Assembly: GCA_038235385.1 (NCBI GenBank)
Contig: JBBSTY010000004.1
Location: forward strand, 1 to 64,000
DNA: 64,000 nucleotides
DNA from: JBBSTY01 sp038235385
Lineage (GTDB): Bacteria; Actinomycetota; Acidimicrobiia; Acidimicrobiales; Acidimicrobilacustridaceae
Reading direction: 5' to 3'
The notes under the pieces are model-generated. The model did no database searches. It saw only the letters and a program-made list of their open reading frames with translations, and had not been told where the DNA came from. The position numbers and the translations under genes are program-made. Numbering within the stretch: position 1 is the first letter of the stretch; each line of letters begins with the position of its first letter. Of this stretch, positions 1-10,294 are shown piece after piece.

Positions 1-218
1 GTCACGCCGACACGGAATATCACGTGTGCGGCACCGCCAAGATGGGTCCCGCGAGCGACCCGATGGCGGTCGTCGATGCGCAACTCAAGGTGCGAGGAGT
101 CGAGGGGCTGCGCATAGCGGATGCATCGGTGATGCCGGCAATCACCAGCAATAACATCAATGCCCCCGTGTTGATGATCGGCGAGAAGTGTGCCGACATG
201 ATCAAGCTCGGACCGTAG
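1..218 (+). CDS. GMC-family oxidoreductase, C-terminal part (5' end outside window)
   Basis: The window opens inside this gene. The last 71 codons are read from base 3 to the TAG at 216-218. They contain the C-terminal signature of glucose-methanol-choline oxidoreductases: YHVCGTAKMG, which holds the first active-site His, then GLRIADASVMP and NNINAPVLMIGEKCADMI, which holds the partner Asn and the closing helix. Members are FAD enzymes that oxidise alcohols such as choline or alkanols. The substrate cannot be told from this part, and the FAD-binding N-terminus is not visible. Confidence 0.9.
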   Translation, partial: HADTEYHVCGTAKMGPASDPMAVVDAQLKVRGVEGLRIADASVMPAITSNNINAPVLMIGEKCADMIKLGP

Positions 219-266
219 GCCTGTCCGATTCGCCGCCCTGTCCCAGCAAGTCAAGGTCATCAGAAG

Positions 267-475
267 GTGTCCGTTCTCGCCACGCACTGCCGGCGCCGGC
301 AGCTGCCGGTGCTCGGCGCGCCGAGCCCGCGGCCGGCGCCGGCCAACGCGTTGTCCGAGCCCGAACGCCAGCGCATCCTCTCGGTGCTGCGCTCGCCGGA
401 GTTCTGCGACCTGGCGCCGGCCCAGGTGTGGGCGCGCCTGCTCGACGACGGCGACCCCGTTGGCGAGCTGACTCG
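267..475 (+). pseudogene. IS3-family transposase (OrfB) remnant
   Basis: About 70 codons from the GTG at 267 read like the N-terminal part of IS3-group OrfB transposases: an Arg-rich stretch, a Pro-rich linker (PRPAPANALS), then the helix ERQRILSVLRSPEFCDLAPA and VWARLLDDG. In intact elements this precedes a serine-rich segment and the DDE integrase core. Both are absent here, because similarity stops near 460 just before the convergent MarR gene. No terminal inverted repeats were found. This is a decayed scar, not a functional element. The family call is from motif memory. Confidence 0.6.
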
Positions 476-480
476 GTCGC

Positions 481-939
481 TCAGCCGTCGGTGGGGCAGA
501 GCTTGTCCCAGATGCGCCGCATGTTGGCGAGGTCGGCTTCGTCGAGGGGCGCGACGAAGTGCTCGTAGGCCACGGCGGCGAAGGTCCTCTGCACCGCTTT
601 CGCGTAGCGGCGGCCGCTCGGCGTCAGGCTGATGAGCGAGATCCTGCCGTCGTTCTGGACCGCCTGGCGTCGGAGGTGGCCTTCGTCGACGAGCTCCTGG
701 ATGACCCGCGACGCCCGCGACGGGCTGATGCTGACGAGCTCGCCGGCCAGCGTCCGTACCGGGGTGGGGCCGGCTTCAGCCAAGCGGCAGAGGATCTCGC
801 AGGTGCTGAAGGAGATGCCATGGCGATCCGCAAGGGTGGCTTCGACTCGGGCCATCACGGTGGCGTGGCTGAGCAGCAACGCCAACCAGGCGGACTCCTC
901 TTCGTTCGTGAGGGAATGCCGCATGCCGGTGGTTGTCAC
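481..939 (-). CDS. MarR-family transcriptional regulator
   Basis: A 152-aa winged-helix regulator of usual MarR length. The DNA-binding part (roughly residues 40-105) includes a helix-turn-helix (TPVRTLAGELVSISPSRASR, VIQELVDEGHL) and a wing rich in Arg/Asp (NDGRISLISLTPSG), with dimerisation helices on both sides. The GTG at 939 is chosen because a TAGGCT -10 box lies 7 bases upstream, which predicts a leaderless mRNA; an ATG at 924 is the alternative. It is divergent from the MDR oxidoreductase at 1020 and probably controls it. The ligand is unknown. Confidence 0.85.
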   Translation of the reverse strand: MTTTGMRHSLTNEEESAWLALLLSHATVMARVEATLADRHGISFSTCEILCRLAEAGPTPVRTLAGELVSISPSRASRVIQELVDEGHLRRQAVQNDGRISLISLTPSGRRYAKAVQRTFAAVAYEHFVAPLDEADLANMRRIWDKLCPTDG

Positions 940-952
940 GGTGCCGAGCCTA
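937..952 (-). promoter_or_regulatory. Leaderless promoter of the MarR gene
   Basis: On the minus strand TAGGCT (947-952) is followed by 7 bases and then the GTG start (937-939). No Shine-Dalgarno sequence is present. The geometry matches actinobacterial leaderless promoters. Confidence 0.55.
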
Positions 953-1019
953 GCGGTCAGTAGGATCATCAGCAGATAGATGCGCGCGAACCTAGATGTG
1001 TGCGATACGTTCTATGGCC

Positions 1020-1934
1020 ATGCAGGCTTACGTGAGGATCGATGCGGCCGACCAGGGTGTCGAGCTGGACGACGTCGAGGTGCCGTCCGCCGATGCTGAC
1101 GAGGTCGCCCTCGAGGTCCATGCATTCGGCGTCGGCGTGCACGACCGGTACTTCATCCCGCCGGAGGCGGATTTCCCCTACGTCATCGGTCTCGAGGCCG
1201 CCGGCGTCGTCACCGCGGTGGGCGACGCGGTGCATGGTGTTGGGGTGGGTGACCGGGTCATGGCGACCACCGTCATGAACCCGAAGGGCGGCACGTGGGC
1301 CGAGTCGGTGGTCGTCAACCAGCGTGGTGTCGCGTCGATCCCGGATGCGATGGACTTCACGACGGCGGCCGCCATCCCGATAGCCGGCGATGCAGCCGTG
1401 GAATGCATGCACACCCTCGGGGTGCATCCCTCCGAGACCTTGTACGTGGCCGGTGCGTCCGGTGCCATCGGTACGCTCGTCGTGCAGCTGGCGACTCAGC
1501 GGGGGGTGCGAGTCGTCGGCGCAGCGTCGCCCGCCAACCACGACTACGTCCGGTACCTCGGCGCGGAGCTGGTGGTCGACTACGGCGATCCGGCCTGGGT
1601 CGAGGCGGTGCGAACCTGGTCGCCGGGGGGAGTCGACGCCGCCCTGGCCATCCAGCCCGGCACGCCGGCGTCGAGCCAGGCCGTCGTGCGCGATGGTGGG
1701 CACCTCGTCAGCGTGTCCGGTGATCCCTGCCCGTCCGAGCGGGGCATCGTGGTCGAGCAGTTCGCCCACCGGTCCGACGTGGGCACCGACATGGCCGAGC
1801 TCGTCGAGGCGATCGCCAACGGGCGCATCCATCTCGAGATCGAGCGGGTGTACGCCTTCGATGAGGCGCTGGCGGCGCTGGAGAAGACCGAGACCCGCCA
1901 CGCCCGAGGGAAGCTCGTGGTCGAGGTCCGCTGA
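1020..1934 (+). CDS. NADP-dependent MDR oxidoreductase (quinone reductase-like)
   Basis: A 304-aa zinc-independent medium-chain dehydrogenase/reductase of the quinone oxidoreductase type. The N-terminal GroES-like domain carries the GLEAAGVVTAVGDAVHGVGVGD signature region. The Rossmann domain has the nucleotide-binding loop GASGAIGTLVVQLA near residue 145. No structural-zinc cysteine cluster is visible. Members reduce quinones or alpha,beta-unsaturated carbonyls with NADPH. ATG 1020 is preferred over 996 or 1014, because TACGTT (1006-1011) lies 8 bases ahead and the protein then begins at the conserved first strand. It is divergent from the MarR gene, a common arrangement for drug- or electrophile-inducible reductases. 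Confidence 0.88.
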   Translation: MQAYVRIDAADQGVELDDVEVPSADADEVALEVHAFGVGVHDRYFIPPEADFPYVIGLEAAGVVTAVGDAVHGVGVGDRVMATTVMNPKGGTWAESVVVNQRGVASIPDAMDFTTAAAIPIAGDAAVECMHTLGVHPSETLYVAGASGAIGTLVVQLATQRGVRVVGAASPANHDYVRYLGAELVVDYGDPAWVEAVRTWSPGGVDAALAIQPGTPASSQAVVRDGGHLVSVSGDPCPSERGIVVEQFAHRSDVGTDMAELVEAIANGRIHLEIERVYAFDEALAALEKTETRHARGKLVVEVR

Positions 1935-2079
1935 GCGGGCAGATCGGCGACGAGGAATCGGTTGATCTCGATGCGTTGGGCCGGATCGGTACCGCCTTGG
2001 CCGATGACTCCCGCCGCCGGTTGCGATGCCCGATGCGGTTGTCGAACGGTTCGGTGGGGATCTCGCGAACGCAGTCCGC

Positions 2080-2820
2080 TCACAGACACGAATCGGCCGC
2101 AGAGGTCGCCGATTTGGGTTCCTCGAGCGTCGCGAGGGGAACTGGGTAGCGACTGACAAGGGCGAGCACGGCTTCAGGATCCCCGGTCCATGCCATCGCG
2201 CGGATCTCGTCGAGGGTGCGACGGCCGCCCAGCGCCCGGAAGAGCTCGTAGCGGGACGCGCGGAGCGCAGCGACGACCGGGCCGGGGCCGAGGCGACGGT
2301 GTTCATCGCCGACCTCCACGTCGACCGCCCCGACGGCAACCTCGGCGAGGGTCTCGTCGAACGACGCGAGGTAGAAGTCGAGGCCGACGGCGATGGCGAG
2401 GTCGTTCCGTTCGGGGGCGCGTCCGAGGGTGCTGTGCACGTCAGCGGTGTGCTGCAGCAGGTCACCGAGGTAGTGGGCGCCGAACTGATAACCGAAGAGG
2501 CGCAGGCCTGCCTCGAACGGTGGACCTTCGCGATCCCATTCGGAGCCGAGCTCGTCGATCGAGTGGCGGCGCCTGGTCTCGACTTGGGCGGCGGTCCAGG
2601 TATCGGCATCGACGATGTCGAAGCGTTGGGCGTTGAGGTCGGCCGGGATGGCGACGAGGTGTGCGAGCACATCGTGGACGGTCCAGGCCGGTGTCGCCGG
2701 CACCGTCGTGGTCAGGTCGGTTGGGGTGAGTGTGTGCAGGTAGGCGACGAAGGCACGTCGTTCGTCGCCGTACAGCGCGGAGGGATCGGCATCTCGCGGC
2801 GTTCGTCCCGGCTCGGTCAT
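2080..2820 (-). CDS. Maleylpyruvate isomerase-family mycothiol-dependent protein
   Basis: A 246-aa protein with the DinB-like four-helix fold of the mycothiol-dependent maleylpyruvate isomerase (MDMPI) N-terminal domain. AWTVHDVLAHLVAIPADL carries the first metal-ligand His, and a second His pair lies in QFGAHYLGDLLQHTADVH. Family members use mycothiol as thiol cofactor, which supports an actinobacterial host. The C-terminal half (DVEVGDEHRRLGPGPV and following) matches the SCP2-like second domain. It has a 4-base ATGA overlap with a possible small upstream ORF. The substrate is unknown. Confidence 0.82.
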   Translation of the reverse strand: MTEPGRTPRDADPSALYGDERRAFVAYLHTLTPTDLTTTVPATPAWTVHDVLAHLVAIPADLNAQRFDIVDADTWTAAQVETRRRHSIDELGSEWDREGPPFEAGLRLFGYQFGAHYLGDLLQHTADVHSTLGRAPERNDLAIAVGLDFYLASFDETLAEVAVGAVDVEVGDEHRRLGPGPVVAALRASRYELFRALGGRRTLDEIRAMAWTGDPEAVLALVSRYPVPLATLEEPKSATSAADSCL

Positions 2821-2942
2821 GCCCAGGATCGTGGATCCAGGAGGGGGCGGAGCAGCCGTACCGCCAGGGCGAAGCCGATGACGCCGAAGACCGTGAAGGA
2901 CTCGCCCGCTGCGACCGAGTGGAACCGGACGGTCGTGGTCAT
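2817..2942 (-). CDS. Candidate 41-aa hydrophobic small protein
   Basis: An ATG at 2942 opens a 41-codon frame whose TGA overlaps the ATG of the downstream MDMPI-family gene (ATGA), as in coupled gene pairs. The predicted peptide has one hydrophobic segment (VFGVIGFALAVRLLRPLL) that could span a membrane. A weak GAGAG-type ribosome site lies about 10-15 bases upstream. No homologue is recognised. It may simply be an untranslated leader. Confidence 0.25.
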   Translation of the reverse strand: MTTTVRFHSVAAGESFTVFGVIGFALAVRLLRPLLDPRSWA

Positions 2943-3628
2943 CGATCGGCTCGTCGCTCTCGACTCATCGGCGAGGATGCCCTTCTCCGGGAGCCTCGGC
3001 GAGGGGCTCTCGAGTTGCGCTTCACCCTAGGCCCAAGACTCGAAGGGATCACGTACCGGTTCACCGAGGACGGCTCGGTCACCCTGCTCACGACCTGGTG
3101 GTCTTCCCGAACCCGGCCCCGGCCACGATGGTGGTGAGCGGCCGATCCCAACGCCGGGCGATGCGCTGATGGGCGGCCCGTCGGGCGAGCGTCCGAACCC
3201 CGCTCCGCGTCACATCGTTGAGGACCACCACTCGGCGAGAGCATACGGCCGCCGCACACGCTCCCGGACCGTGTCCTTCAGCCCGCCGGAGTCGGCGCGT
3301 CTCCGATCGGCAGCGGAGCGGACTGGTCGGGGTCAGGCACCTTCGTCCTCAGTCGATCAGCGCGACGGCGGGGGGCTCGTAGCCGTCGAGCGCGAGCACC
3401 CGATCGGTGACAGCTTGATCGTGGTCCGGACAGCCGACGGGCAGGCGCGCTCGTCGCATCTGTGGGCATCGTGCGCACGATCGTCCTCGGACGTCGGTCG
3501 AGAACCCGACGAGCGGTGGCCAGGCGTGGATCTGACCGATGTGGAGATCACCACGTCGGCATCGGTTCGCGCCGCGACGTCTGACGGAGTGAGGCGTCAT
3601 TGCGGGAGCGCCGTTGCGCCGATCCCGG
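2943..3628. other. Long gap without a convincing gene
   Basis: About 690 bases lie between the isomerase-like gene and the response regulator. Open frames here have poor composition. Two stretches read like decayed protein: plus-strand 3045-3130 (ITYRFTEDGSVTLLTTWW) and minus-strand 3600-3349, where one frame contains TDADVVISTSV, faintly like a response-regulator receiver strand. No start, ribosome site or complete domain supports either. Probably eroded coding DNA. Confidence 0.4.
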
Positions 3629-4285
3629 TCAGCCCGTGACGCGGCCGGTCTCGTGGGCCCACATGGCGATCTCGACCCGGTTGCGGGCGCCGAGCTTGCT
3701 CATGAGGCTGCCGAGGTGCGTCTTGACCGTGCTCAGGCTGATGTGGAGCTCGTGGGCGATCTCCGCGTTCGTGCGGCCGCGTGCCACCGTCAGCAGGACC
3801 TCCTCCTCGCGCTCGGTGAGCGGATCGATGGGCTGCGCGGGCGCCGCCACCGAGCCGCCGCGGGAGAAGGTCTCGAGGAGGCGGACGGTCACGCTCGGGG
3901 CGATGAGGGCGTCGCCGTCGGCCGCGGCGTGGATCGCTTGCGTGAGCAGTTCGGGCCCGGCGTCCTTGAGCAGGAAGCCGCGGGCGCCGGCCGTGAGGGC
4001 GCCGTGGACGTACTCGTCGTGGTCGAAGGTGGTGATGATCACGACGGCCATCGGCTCGTGGGCGTCGGGGCCGGCGAGCTGGCGGGTGGCCTCGATGCCG
4101 TCCATCACGGGCATTCGGATGTCGAACAGGCACACGTCGGGACGCAGCCGTCGGGCGAGCTCGACCGCCTCGCTGCCGTCGGCGGCCGAGCCGATCACCT
4201 CGATGTCGGGCTGGGCGTCGAGGATCATCGTGAGCCCGGCTCGCACGATCTGCTGGTCGTCGGCCACGATCACCCGGATGGTCAT
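3629..4285 (-). CDS. NarL/FixJ-type response regulator
   Basis: A 218-aa regulator. The receiver domain (residues 1-120) has the acidic pair Asp9-Asp10, phospho-acceptor Asp55 (CLFDIRMPVMDG), Thr in IITTFDHDE and Lys in GFLLKDAG. A LuxR-type helix-turn-helix follows (LTEREEEVLLTVARGRTNAE, then STVKTHLGSLMSKLGARNR). Its ATG overlaps the TGA of the upstream histidine kinase by 4 bases, so both are translated from one message. The kinase would phosphorylate Asp55. The divergent MMPL exporter is a plausible target. Confidence 0.95.
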   Translation of the reverse strand: MTIRVIVADDQQIVRAGLTMILDAQPDIEVIGSAADGSEAVELARRLRPDVCLFDIRMPVMDGIEATRQLAGPDAHEPMAVVIITTFDHDEYVHGALTAGARGFLLKDAGPELLTQAIHAAADGDALIAPSVTVRLLETFSRGGSVAAPAQPIDPLTEREEEVLLTVARGRTNAEIAHELHISLSTVKTHLGSLMSKLGARNRVEIAMWAHETGRVTG

Positions 4286-5442
4286 GCGGAGGCGCCGGTC
4301 CGGGGCAGCACGGCGGTGACGGTCCAGCCGCGCTCGCGGTTGGGACCGGCCTCGAGCGTGCCGCCGAGCAGCGTGGCCCGCTCGGTCATGCCGACGATCC
4401 CGTAGCCCGACGTGGCGCTGGCCCCGAGCGGGCTGGCGTCGCCGTCGTCGGTGACGGTGAGGCGGATGCAGTCCGGCTCGCCGTCGATGTCGACGCGGAC
4501 GCGGGTGGCCCGTCGCGCGTGGCGCACGGCGTTGGTGATCGACTCCTGGGCGAGCCGGTAGACGGCGGCGTCGACCGACGGGGAGAGGTCGTCGAGGTCG
4601 CCGCGGGGCACGACCTCGATGGTGGGGGACGAGCCGACCCGGCGGGCGAGGTCGGGCAGGTCGGCGACGCCGAGTTGGGGCGCGAGGTCGGGCTCGTCGC
4701 CGCGGCGGAGCACGCCGACCATCGTGCGCATCTCCGCCAGCGTGCGGGAGGCCTCGGTCTCGATGACCCGCAGCGCGGCGACGGCAGCCTCAGGATCGTT
4801 GGCGGCAACGGCCCGTCCGGCCTGGGCCTGGATGGCGATGGCCGACACGTGGTGGGCGACGGTGTCGTGCAGCTCGCGGGCGAGCTGCTCGCGCTCGCGC
4901 AACTTCACCTGGTCGATCTCGCGGACGCGCCACACGGCGCGGTAGCGCACGGCCGCGCCGAGTGCCGCGGGCAGCAGGAGGATCGAGATGCCGGCGAACT
5001 CGGCGAGCGTGCCGTCGCTGGACGCGGAGCCGAACAGCAGGAGCCCGTGGCTGGCGAGGATGAAGGCGATCCCGACCACCGACTCCCTGCCCGACCCCCA
5101 GCGCAGCAGCGAGTAGGGCAGGAGCAGCACGAAGGCGGTGATGAACAGGCTCGTCGTGTCGTGGTGGTGGCCGAAGATCGGGACGAACTCGATGGCGGCG
5201 TGCAGGCCGTAGGCGATGACCACGGCCAGCAGGGGGTGCGATCGTCGCCACAGCAGCGTGAGCACGGGGGCCACGCCGAACACGAGGGCGGCGGGGCGCA
5301 TCTCGATGTCCGAGCGGAAGACGGCCTCGAGCACCCCGATGGGCACGAGCACCCCGACGAGGACCCAGTCCCACACGGTGCGGTGCGGCGCGTCGGGGGC
5401 GCGGGGCTCGTCCCACAGCGATCGCACCACGTCCGTCAGCAC
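4282..5442 (-). CDS. NarL-partner sensor histidine kinase (HisKA_3)
   Basis: A 386-aa membrane sensor kinase. The N-terminal half holds about five to six hydrophobic segments and has no large extracytoplasmic domain, typical of DesK/LiaS-like sensors. The dimerisation and phospho-acceptor motif is LARELHDTVAHHVSAIAIQA. The ATP-binding domain contains the N-box (RLAQESITNAVRHA) and a G-box (GYGIVGMTERATLLGG). The GTG at 5442 is preferred because TACGGT lies exactly 7 bases upstream (leaderless); GTG 5451 and upstream ATGs are alternatives but would add a low-complexity Arg-rich tail. Coupled to the response regulator. Confidence 0.9.
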   Translation of the reverse strand: MLTDVVRSLWDEPRAPDAPHRTVWDWVLVGVLVPIGVLEAVFRSDIEMRPAALVFGVAPVLTLLWRRSHPLLAVVIAYGLHAAIEFVPIFGHHHDTTSLFITAFVLLLPYSLLRWGSGRESVVGIAFILASHGLLLFGSASSDGTLAEFAGISILLLPAALGAAVRYRAVWRVREIDQVKLREREQLARELHDTVAHHVSAIAIQAQAGRAVAANDPEAAVAALRVIETEASRTLAEMRTMVGVLRRGDEPDLAPQLGVADLPDLARRVGSSPTIEVVPRGDLDDLSPSVDAAVYRLAQESITNAVRHARRATRVRVDIDGEPDCIRLTVTDDGDASPLGASATSGYGIVGMTERATLLGGTLEAGPNRERGWTVTAVLPRTGASA

Positions 5443-5455
5443 CGTGCCCACCGTA
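5440..5455 (-). promoter_or_regulatory. Leaderless promoter of the histidine kinase operon
   Basis: TACGGT (5450-5455, minus strand) is followed by 7 bases and GTG (5440-5442). No ribosome-binding site is present. Confidence 0.5.
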
Positions 5456-5611
5456 GAGGTCCGCCGTCGCCGGCGGATCGACCGAAAGGACGACCTTCGC
5501 CTCCACCCATCAGCCCCCGAGGTGCGACTCATGGGCCGATGACGCCCGGTGTGCGGATCGTCAGGGTGAGGCCAGCGCACGCCACAGGGCGTCGCCGACC
5601 GAGGAGAAGCC

Positions 5612-7885
5612 ATGTCGCACCGTCTCTACCGAATGGGTCGCTTCGCTGCCCGCCGCCCGTGGATCGTCGTCGGGGCCTGGCTCGTCGTGTCGGTGGCCGT
5701 GATCGTCGCGGCCGGGTCGTTCGGGCGGCCGCTCGACGACTCGGTGGCCGTGCCCGGGCTCGACTCGCAGGACGCGGTCGAGCTGCTGGCGCGGACCGGT
5801 TCGGACACCGCCGGCCTCACCGCCTACGTGGTGGCCACGCCGGTCGACGAGAGCCAGACGTTCTTCGACTCCCCCGCTGCCCGTGCCGAGCTGGCCGACG
5901 TGCAGGCCGGGATCGCCACCTTGCCGAACGTGCTCGCCACCAACGACGCGGTGGGGGCGCTCGAGCAGGGACGCGACGCCGCCGTCGACGCCGAGGCCAT
6001 CTCCCCCGACGGGCGGGTGGCGTTGCTGCGGGTCCAGTACCCGGTGCGCGACGAGCTCGACGCCAGCGACCTGGACCGCCTGGAAGCGTTCGGCGACCAG
6101 GCCCGAGCCGACGTCGACGACCTGCAGATCGAGCTCGGCGGCGATCTCTTCTTCGCCTTCGGCGAGCCCGAGACCGGCGTGGGCGAGATGGTCGGGCTCG
6201 TCGCCGCCGTCGTCATCCTTCTGCTCGCGTTCGGCTCGCTCATCGCCATGGGCCTGCCCATCGGGATGGCCATCTTCGGGCTCGCCGTCAGCACGAGCGC
6301 CATGTCGCTGCTCACCTACCTCGTCGAGCTGCCCGAGTGGGCCACGCAGATAGGGGTCATGGTCGGCCTGGGCGTGGGCATCGACTACGCGCTGTTCCTC
6401 GTCACCCGGCACCGCGAGTTCCTGGCTCGTGGCATGACCGTGGAGGAGGCGGCCGGTCGGACCGTCGCCACCGCGGGCCAGGCCGTGGTGTTCGCCGGCG
6501 GCACGGTCGTCATCGCCATCCTCGGCCTGGCCGTGGCCGGCATCCCGTTCGTGACCAACGGCGGCATCGCCATCTCGCTGATCATCCTCACGATGGTGAT
6601 CGCGTCGATCACGCTGCTGCCCGCGCTGCTCGGCTTCGCCGGGCACCGCATCAACGGCCTCCGTCGATCGACGCGGACCCGGCGCGAGTGGGTGGCCGCC
6701 GAACAGGTCGTGTCGGGCGGGAGCACCACGCCGGGTTGGGAGCGCTGGGGCACGCACGTGTCGAGCCACGCCGCCACCTACGCCATCGGCGGCACCCTGT
6801 TCCTGCTCGCCCTGGCCGCCCCGGTGCTGTCGTTGCGGCTGGGCTTCCCCGACGAGGGGACGCTGCCCGACAGCCGCACCGAGCGCCGGGCCTACGACCT
6901 CGTGGCCGAGGGCTTCGGCCCCGGGATCAACAGCCCGCTCGTCATCGCCGTCGACCTGGCCGGGGAGGTGGCGGTGGTGGCGCCGCTGGCCGACGCCGTG
7001 GCCGCCGACCCGGGCATCGCCGACGTGGCGCCGCCTGCCGTCGATGCCGCGTCGGGTGTGGCCACGCTGCTCGCCTTCCCGTCCACGTCACCCCAGGACG
7101 AGGCGACGATGGCCACCATCGAGCGGCTGCGGTCCGAGGTGCTGCCGTCCGTGCTCGACGGCAGCCCGGCCGTGGCCCACGTCGGCGGCGCGACGGCGAC
7201 GTGGGGCGACATGGGCAACCGGGTGGCCGAGCGGCTGCCGGTGTTCATCCTCGCCGTGGTGCTGCTGTCCTTCCTGCTGCTGACCGTCGTGTTCCGCTCG
7301 GTGCTCGTGCCGCTGAAAGCCGCGCTGATGAACCTCCTCAGCATCGGCGCCGCCTACGGCGTGATGGTGATGGTGTTCCAGTGGGGCTGGGGCATGGGGC
7401 TCATCGGGCTCGACTCGACGGCGCCGATCATCCCGTTCATCCCGATGTTCATGTTCGCCATCGTGTTCGGCCTGTCGATGGACTACGAGGTGTTCCTGCT
7501 GTCCCGGGTGCGCGAGGAGTACCTGATCGCCGGCGACAACGACAGCTCGGTGCTCCACGGCATCGCCAGCACGGCTCGGGTGATCACGTCGGCGGCGCTG
7601 ATCATGATCTCGGTGTTCCTGGCCTTCGCCCTGGGCGACGACCCGTCCACGAAGATGTTCGGGATCGGCCTGGCGACGGCGGTCTTCGTCGATGCCACCA
7701 TCGTTCGCATGGTGCTCGTGCCGGCCACGATGAAGCTGATGGGCGACGCCAACTGGTGGATCCCCGGCTGGCTCGACCGGCTCCTGCCCGACATCGACAT
7801 CGACGGCGAGTCGGGCCTGCCCGCCCCCGAGCTGGAGGCCGCCGTGGCAGCGGTGGCACAGGAGGACGAGCCGGCGTTGGTGTGA
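5612..7885 (+). CDS. MMPL/RND-family membrane exporter
   Basis: A 757-aa transporter with the duplicated MMPL layout: one transmembrane helix (WIVVGAWLVVSVAVIVAAG), an extracytoplasmic domain, a block of five helices, then a second repeat with a similar block. The conserved GxxxDY motif is present twice: GLGVGIDYALFLVTRHREF near residue 255 and GLSMDYEVFLLSRVREEY near 620. These Asp-Tyr pairs serve proton coupling in MmpL3-like pumps. Actinobacterial members export lipids or drugs. ATG 5612 follows GAGGAGAAG. It is divergent from the two-component pair and may be regulated by it. Confidence 0.92.
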   Translation: MSHRLYRMGRFAARRPWIVVGAWLVVSVAVIVAAGSFGRPLDDSVAVPGLDSQDAVELLARTGSDTAGLTAYVVATPVDESQTFFDSPAARAELADVQAGIATLPNVLATNDAVGALEQGRDAAVDAEAISPDGRVALLRVQYPVRDELDASDLDRLEAFGDQARADVDDLQIELGGDLFFAFGEPETGVGEMVGLVAAVVILLLAFGSLIAMGLPIGMAIFGLAVSTSAMSLLTYLVELPEWATQIGVMVGLGVGIDYALFLVTRHREFLARGMTVEEAAGRTVATAGQAVVFAGGTVVIAILGLAVAGIPFVTNGGIAISLIILTMVIASITLLPALLGFAGHRINGLRRSTRTRREWVAAEQVVSGGSTTPGWERWGTHVSSHAATYAIGGTLFLLALAAPVLSLRLGFPDEGTLPDSRTERRAYDLVAEGFGPGINSPLVIAVDLAGEVAVVAPLADAVAADPGIADVAPPAVDAASGVATLLAFPSTSPQDEATMATIERLRSEVLPSVLDGSPAVAHVGGATATWGDMGNRVAERLPVFILAVVLLSFLLLTVVFRSVLVPLKAALMNLLSIGAAYGVMVMVFQWGWGMGLIGLDSTAPIIPFIPMFMFAIVFGLSMDYEVFLLSRVREEYLIAGDNDSSVLHGIASTARVITSAALIMISVFLAFALGDDPSTKMFGIGLATAVFVDATIVRMVLVPATMKLMGDANWWIPGWLDRLLPDIDIDGESGLPAPELEAAVAAVAQEDEPALV

Positions 7886-8227
7886 GCCGTGCGTTGCGGC
7901 GACGACCGGCACGACGATGCCGTGTCCCCGGGGGCGCGGCATCGTTCGTCGACGTCGAGGTCGGACCACTTCAGCCCGGGCACCAGTTGGGGCGGCGACG
8001 TGCATCCTCGGCGGGCTCAGGACCTTCGGCCGTGTCGCTCAGGGGCGAGTTCGGACACACTCGTCTCAGAGGCCCGACGCGCTCGTCGGGCCCTTGTCCT
8101 GGCTTTCGATCTCGAAGGGAGCGGCGTCGTTGCGAACAGTGCACGTCGAAGAGCCGGTCGACAGGACTGCGCCCGCCCCGCCCGCCCCGACGTCGACCGA
8201 CCGTCGCCGCCGGTGCTGGGTGTCGCG
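7886..8227. other. Intergenic region after the MMPL gene
   Basis: About 340 bases. Apart from a hairpin at 7914-7945, no gene or promoter element is evident. The frame of the next protein is open across most of it, but the composition is unlike protein. Confidence 0.5.
7914..7945 (+). terminator. Hairpin downstream of the MMPL exporter
   Basis: A 9-bp stem (ACGATGCCG / CGGCATCGT) encloses a loop that itself pairs CCCC with GGGG. It lies 28 bases after the stop codon and has no U tract. Likely an intrinsic terminator or 3'-end stabiliser. Confidence 0.5.
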
Positions 8228-9727
<1,500 letters not shown>

Positions 9728-10294
9728 GGTGCGTGGCCATCGGAGCGAGCGCCACCGACGCGCCGTCGGAGCGCGGGCGGTCTTGGCCACCGGAAGCGCA
9801 GCCGGTTACGCGCTCCTTGCCACGCCTCGGATCATGATCTTGGCGGGAATCGGCGCGTTGTAGCCGGGGGAGTGGTGTCGCTCATGGCCGTGAACCCTGG
9901 ACACGCAACCCGCTGCCGCTCCTGCGATCCTCATGCGTGCGAGAACGGCTCTCGGACGAACGACACCATCCGCTTCCTCAATCTCGGAGGACTTCTGGAG
10001 GGCCGATGTTCACGGTGGTTCGATCGTCGCGGCCACCTCTGTCGACAGGGCGCCGGCACCCACCAGGGAAGCTCGAAGTCGACGGTCACGACGTCACCGA
10101 CTCGATGGGCGTCCATGGGTGCGAGGCCCGGGCTGCAGCCATCGAACAGGTCGGTCAATCGGTTCCACTGCACCTGAGAGGCAAGTCGGAGGATGGGTCG
10201 AGACGTCCCGGACCGACGTCTGGACGAGTCGATTCGGCGACATGGACACGAGCGCGATCAAATGATCGACGTGACCCGGAAGGACGGACAACTC
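9728..10294. other. Gap holding an Hsp20 scar
   Basis: A 567-base gap before the crotonase. Its only recognisable content is the minus-strand Hsp20-like fragment at 10041-10173. The rest shows no protein-like frame and no clear promoter. Confidence 0.4.
10041..10173 (-). pseudogene. Hsp20 small heat-shock protein remnant
   Basis: Reading backwards from the ATG at 10173, about 44 codons look like the start of a bacterial Hsp20: a short aromatic N-terminus (MQWNRLTDLF), then APMDAHRVGDVVTVDFELP. In intact genes this leads straight into the alpha-crystallin domain. Here similarity stops after the ELP motif and the frame ends without the remaining ~90 residues. It is a truncated fragment unlikely to make a chaperone. 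Confidence 0.5.

Noticed and set aside
3349..3600. Minus-strand frame considered as a second response regulator
   Set aside because: Only one short strand-like segment resembles a receiver; no Asp/Lys pattern and no start site. Kept as part of the gap note.
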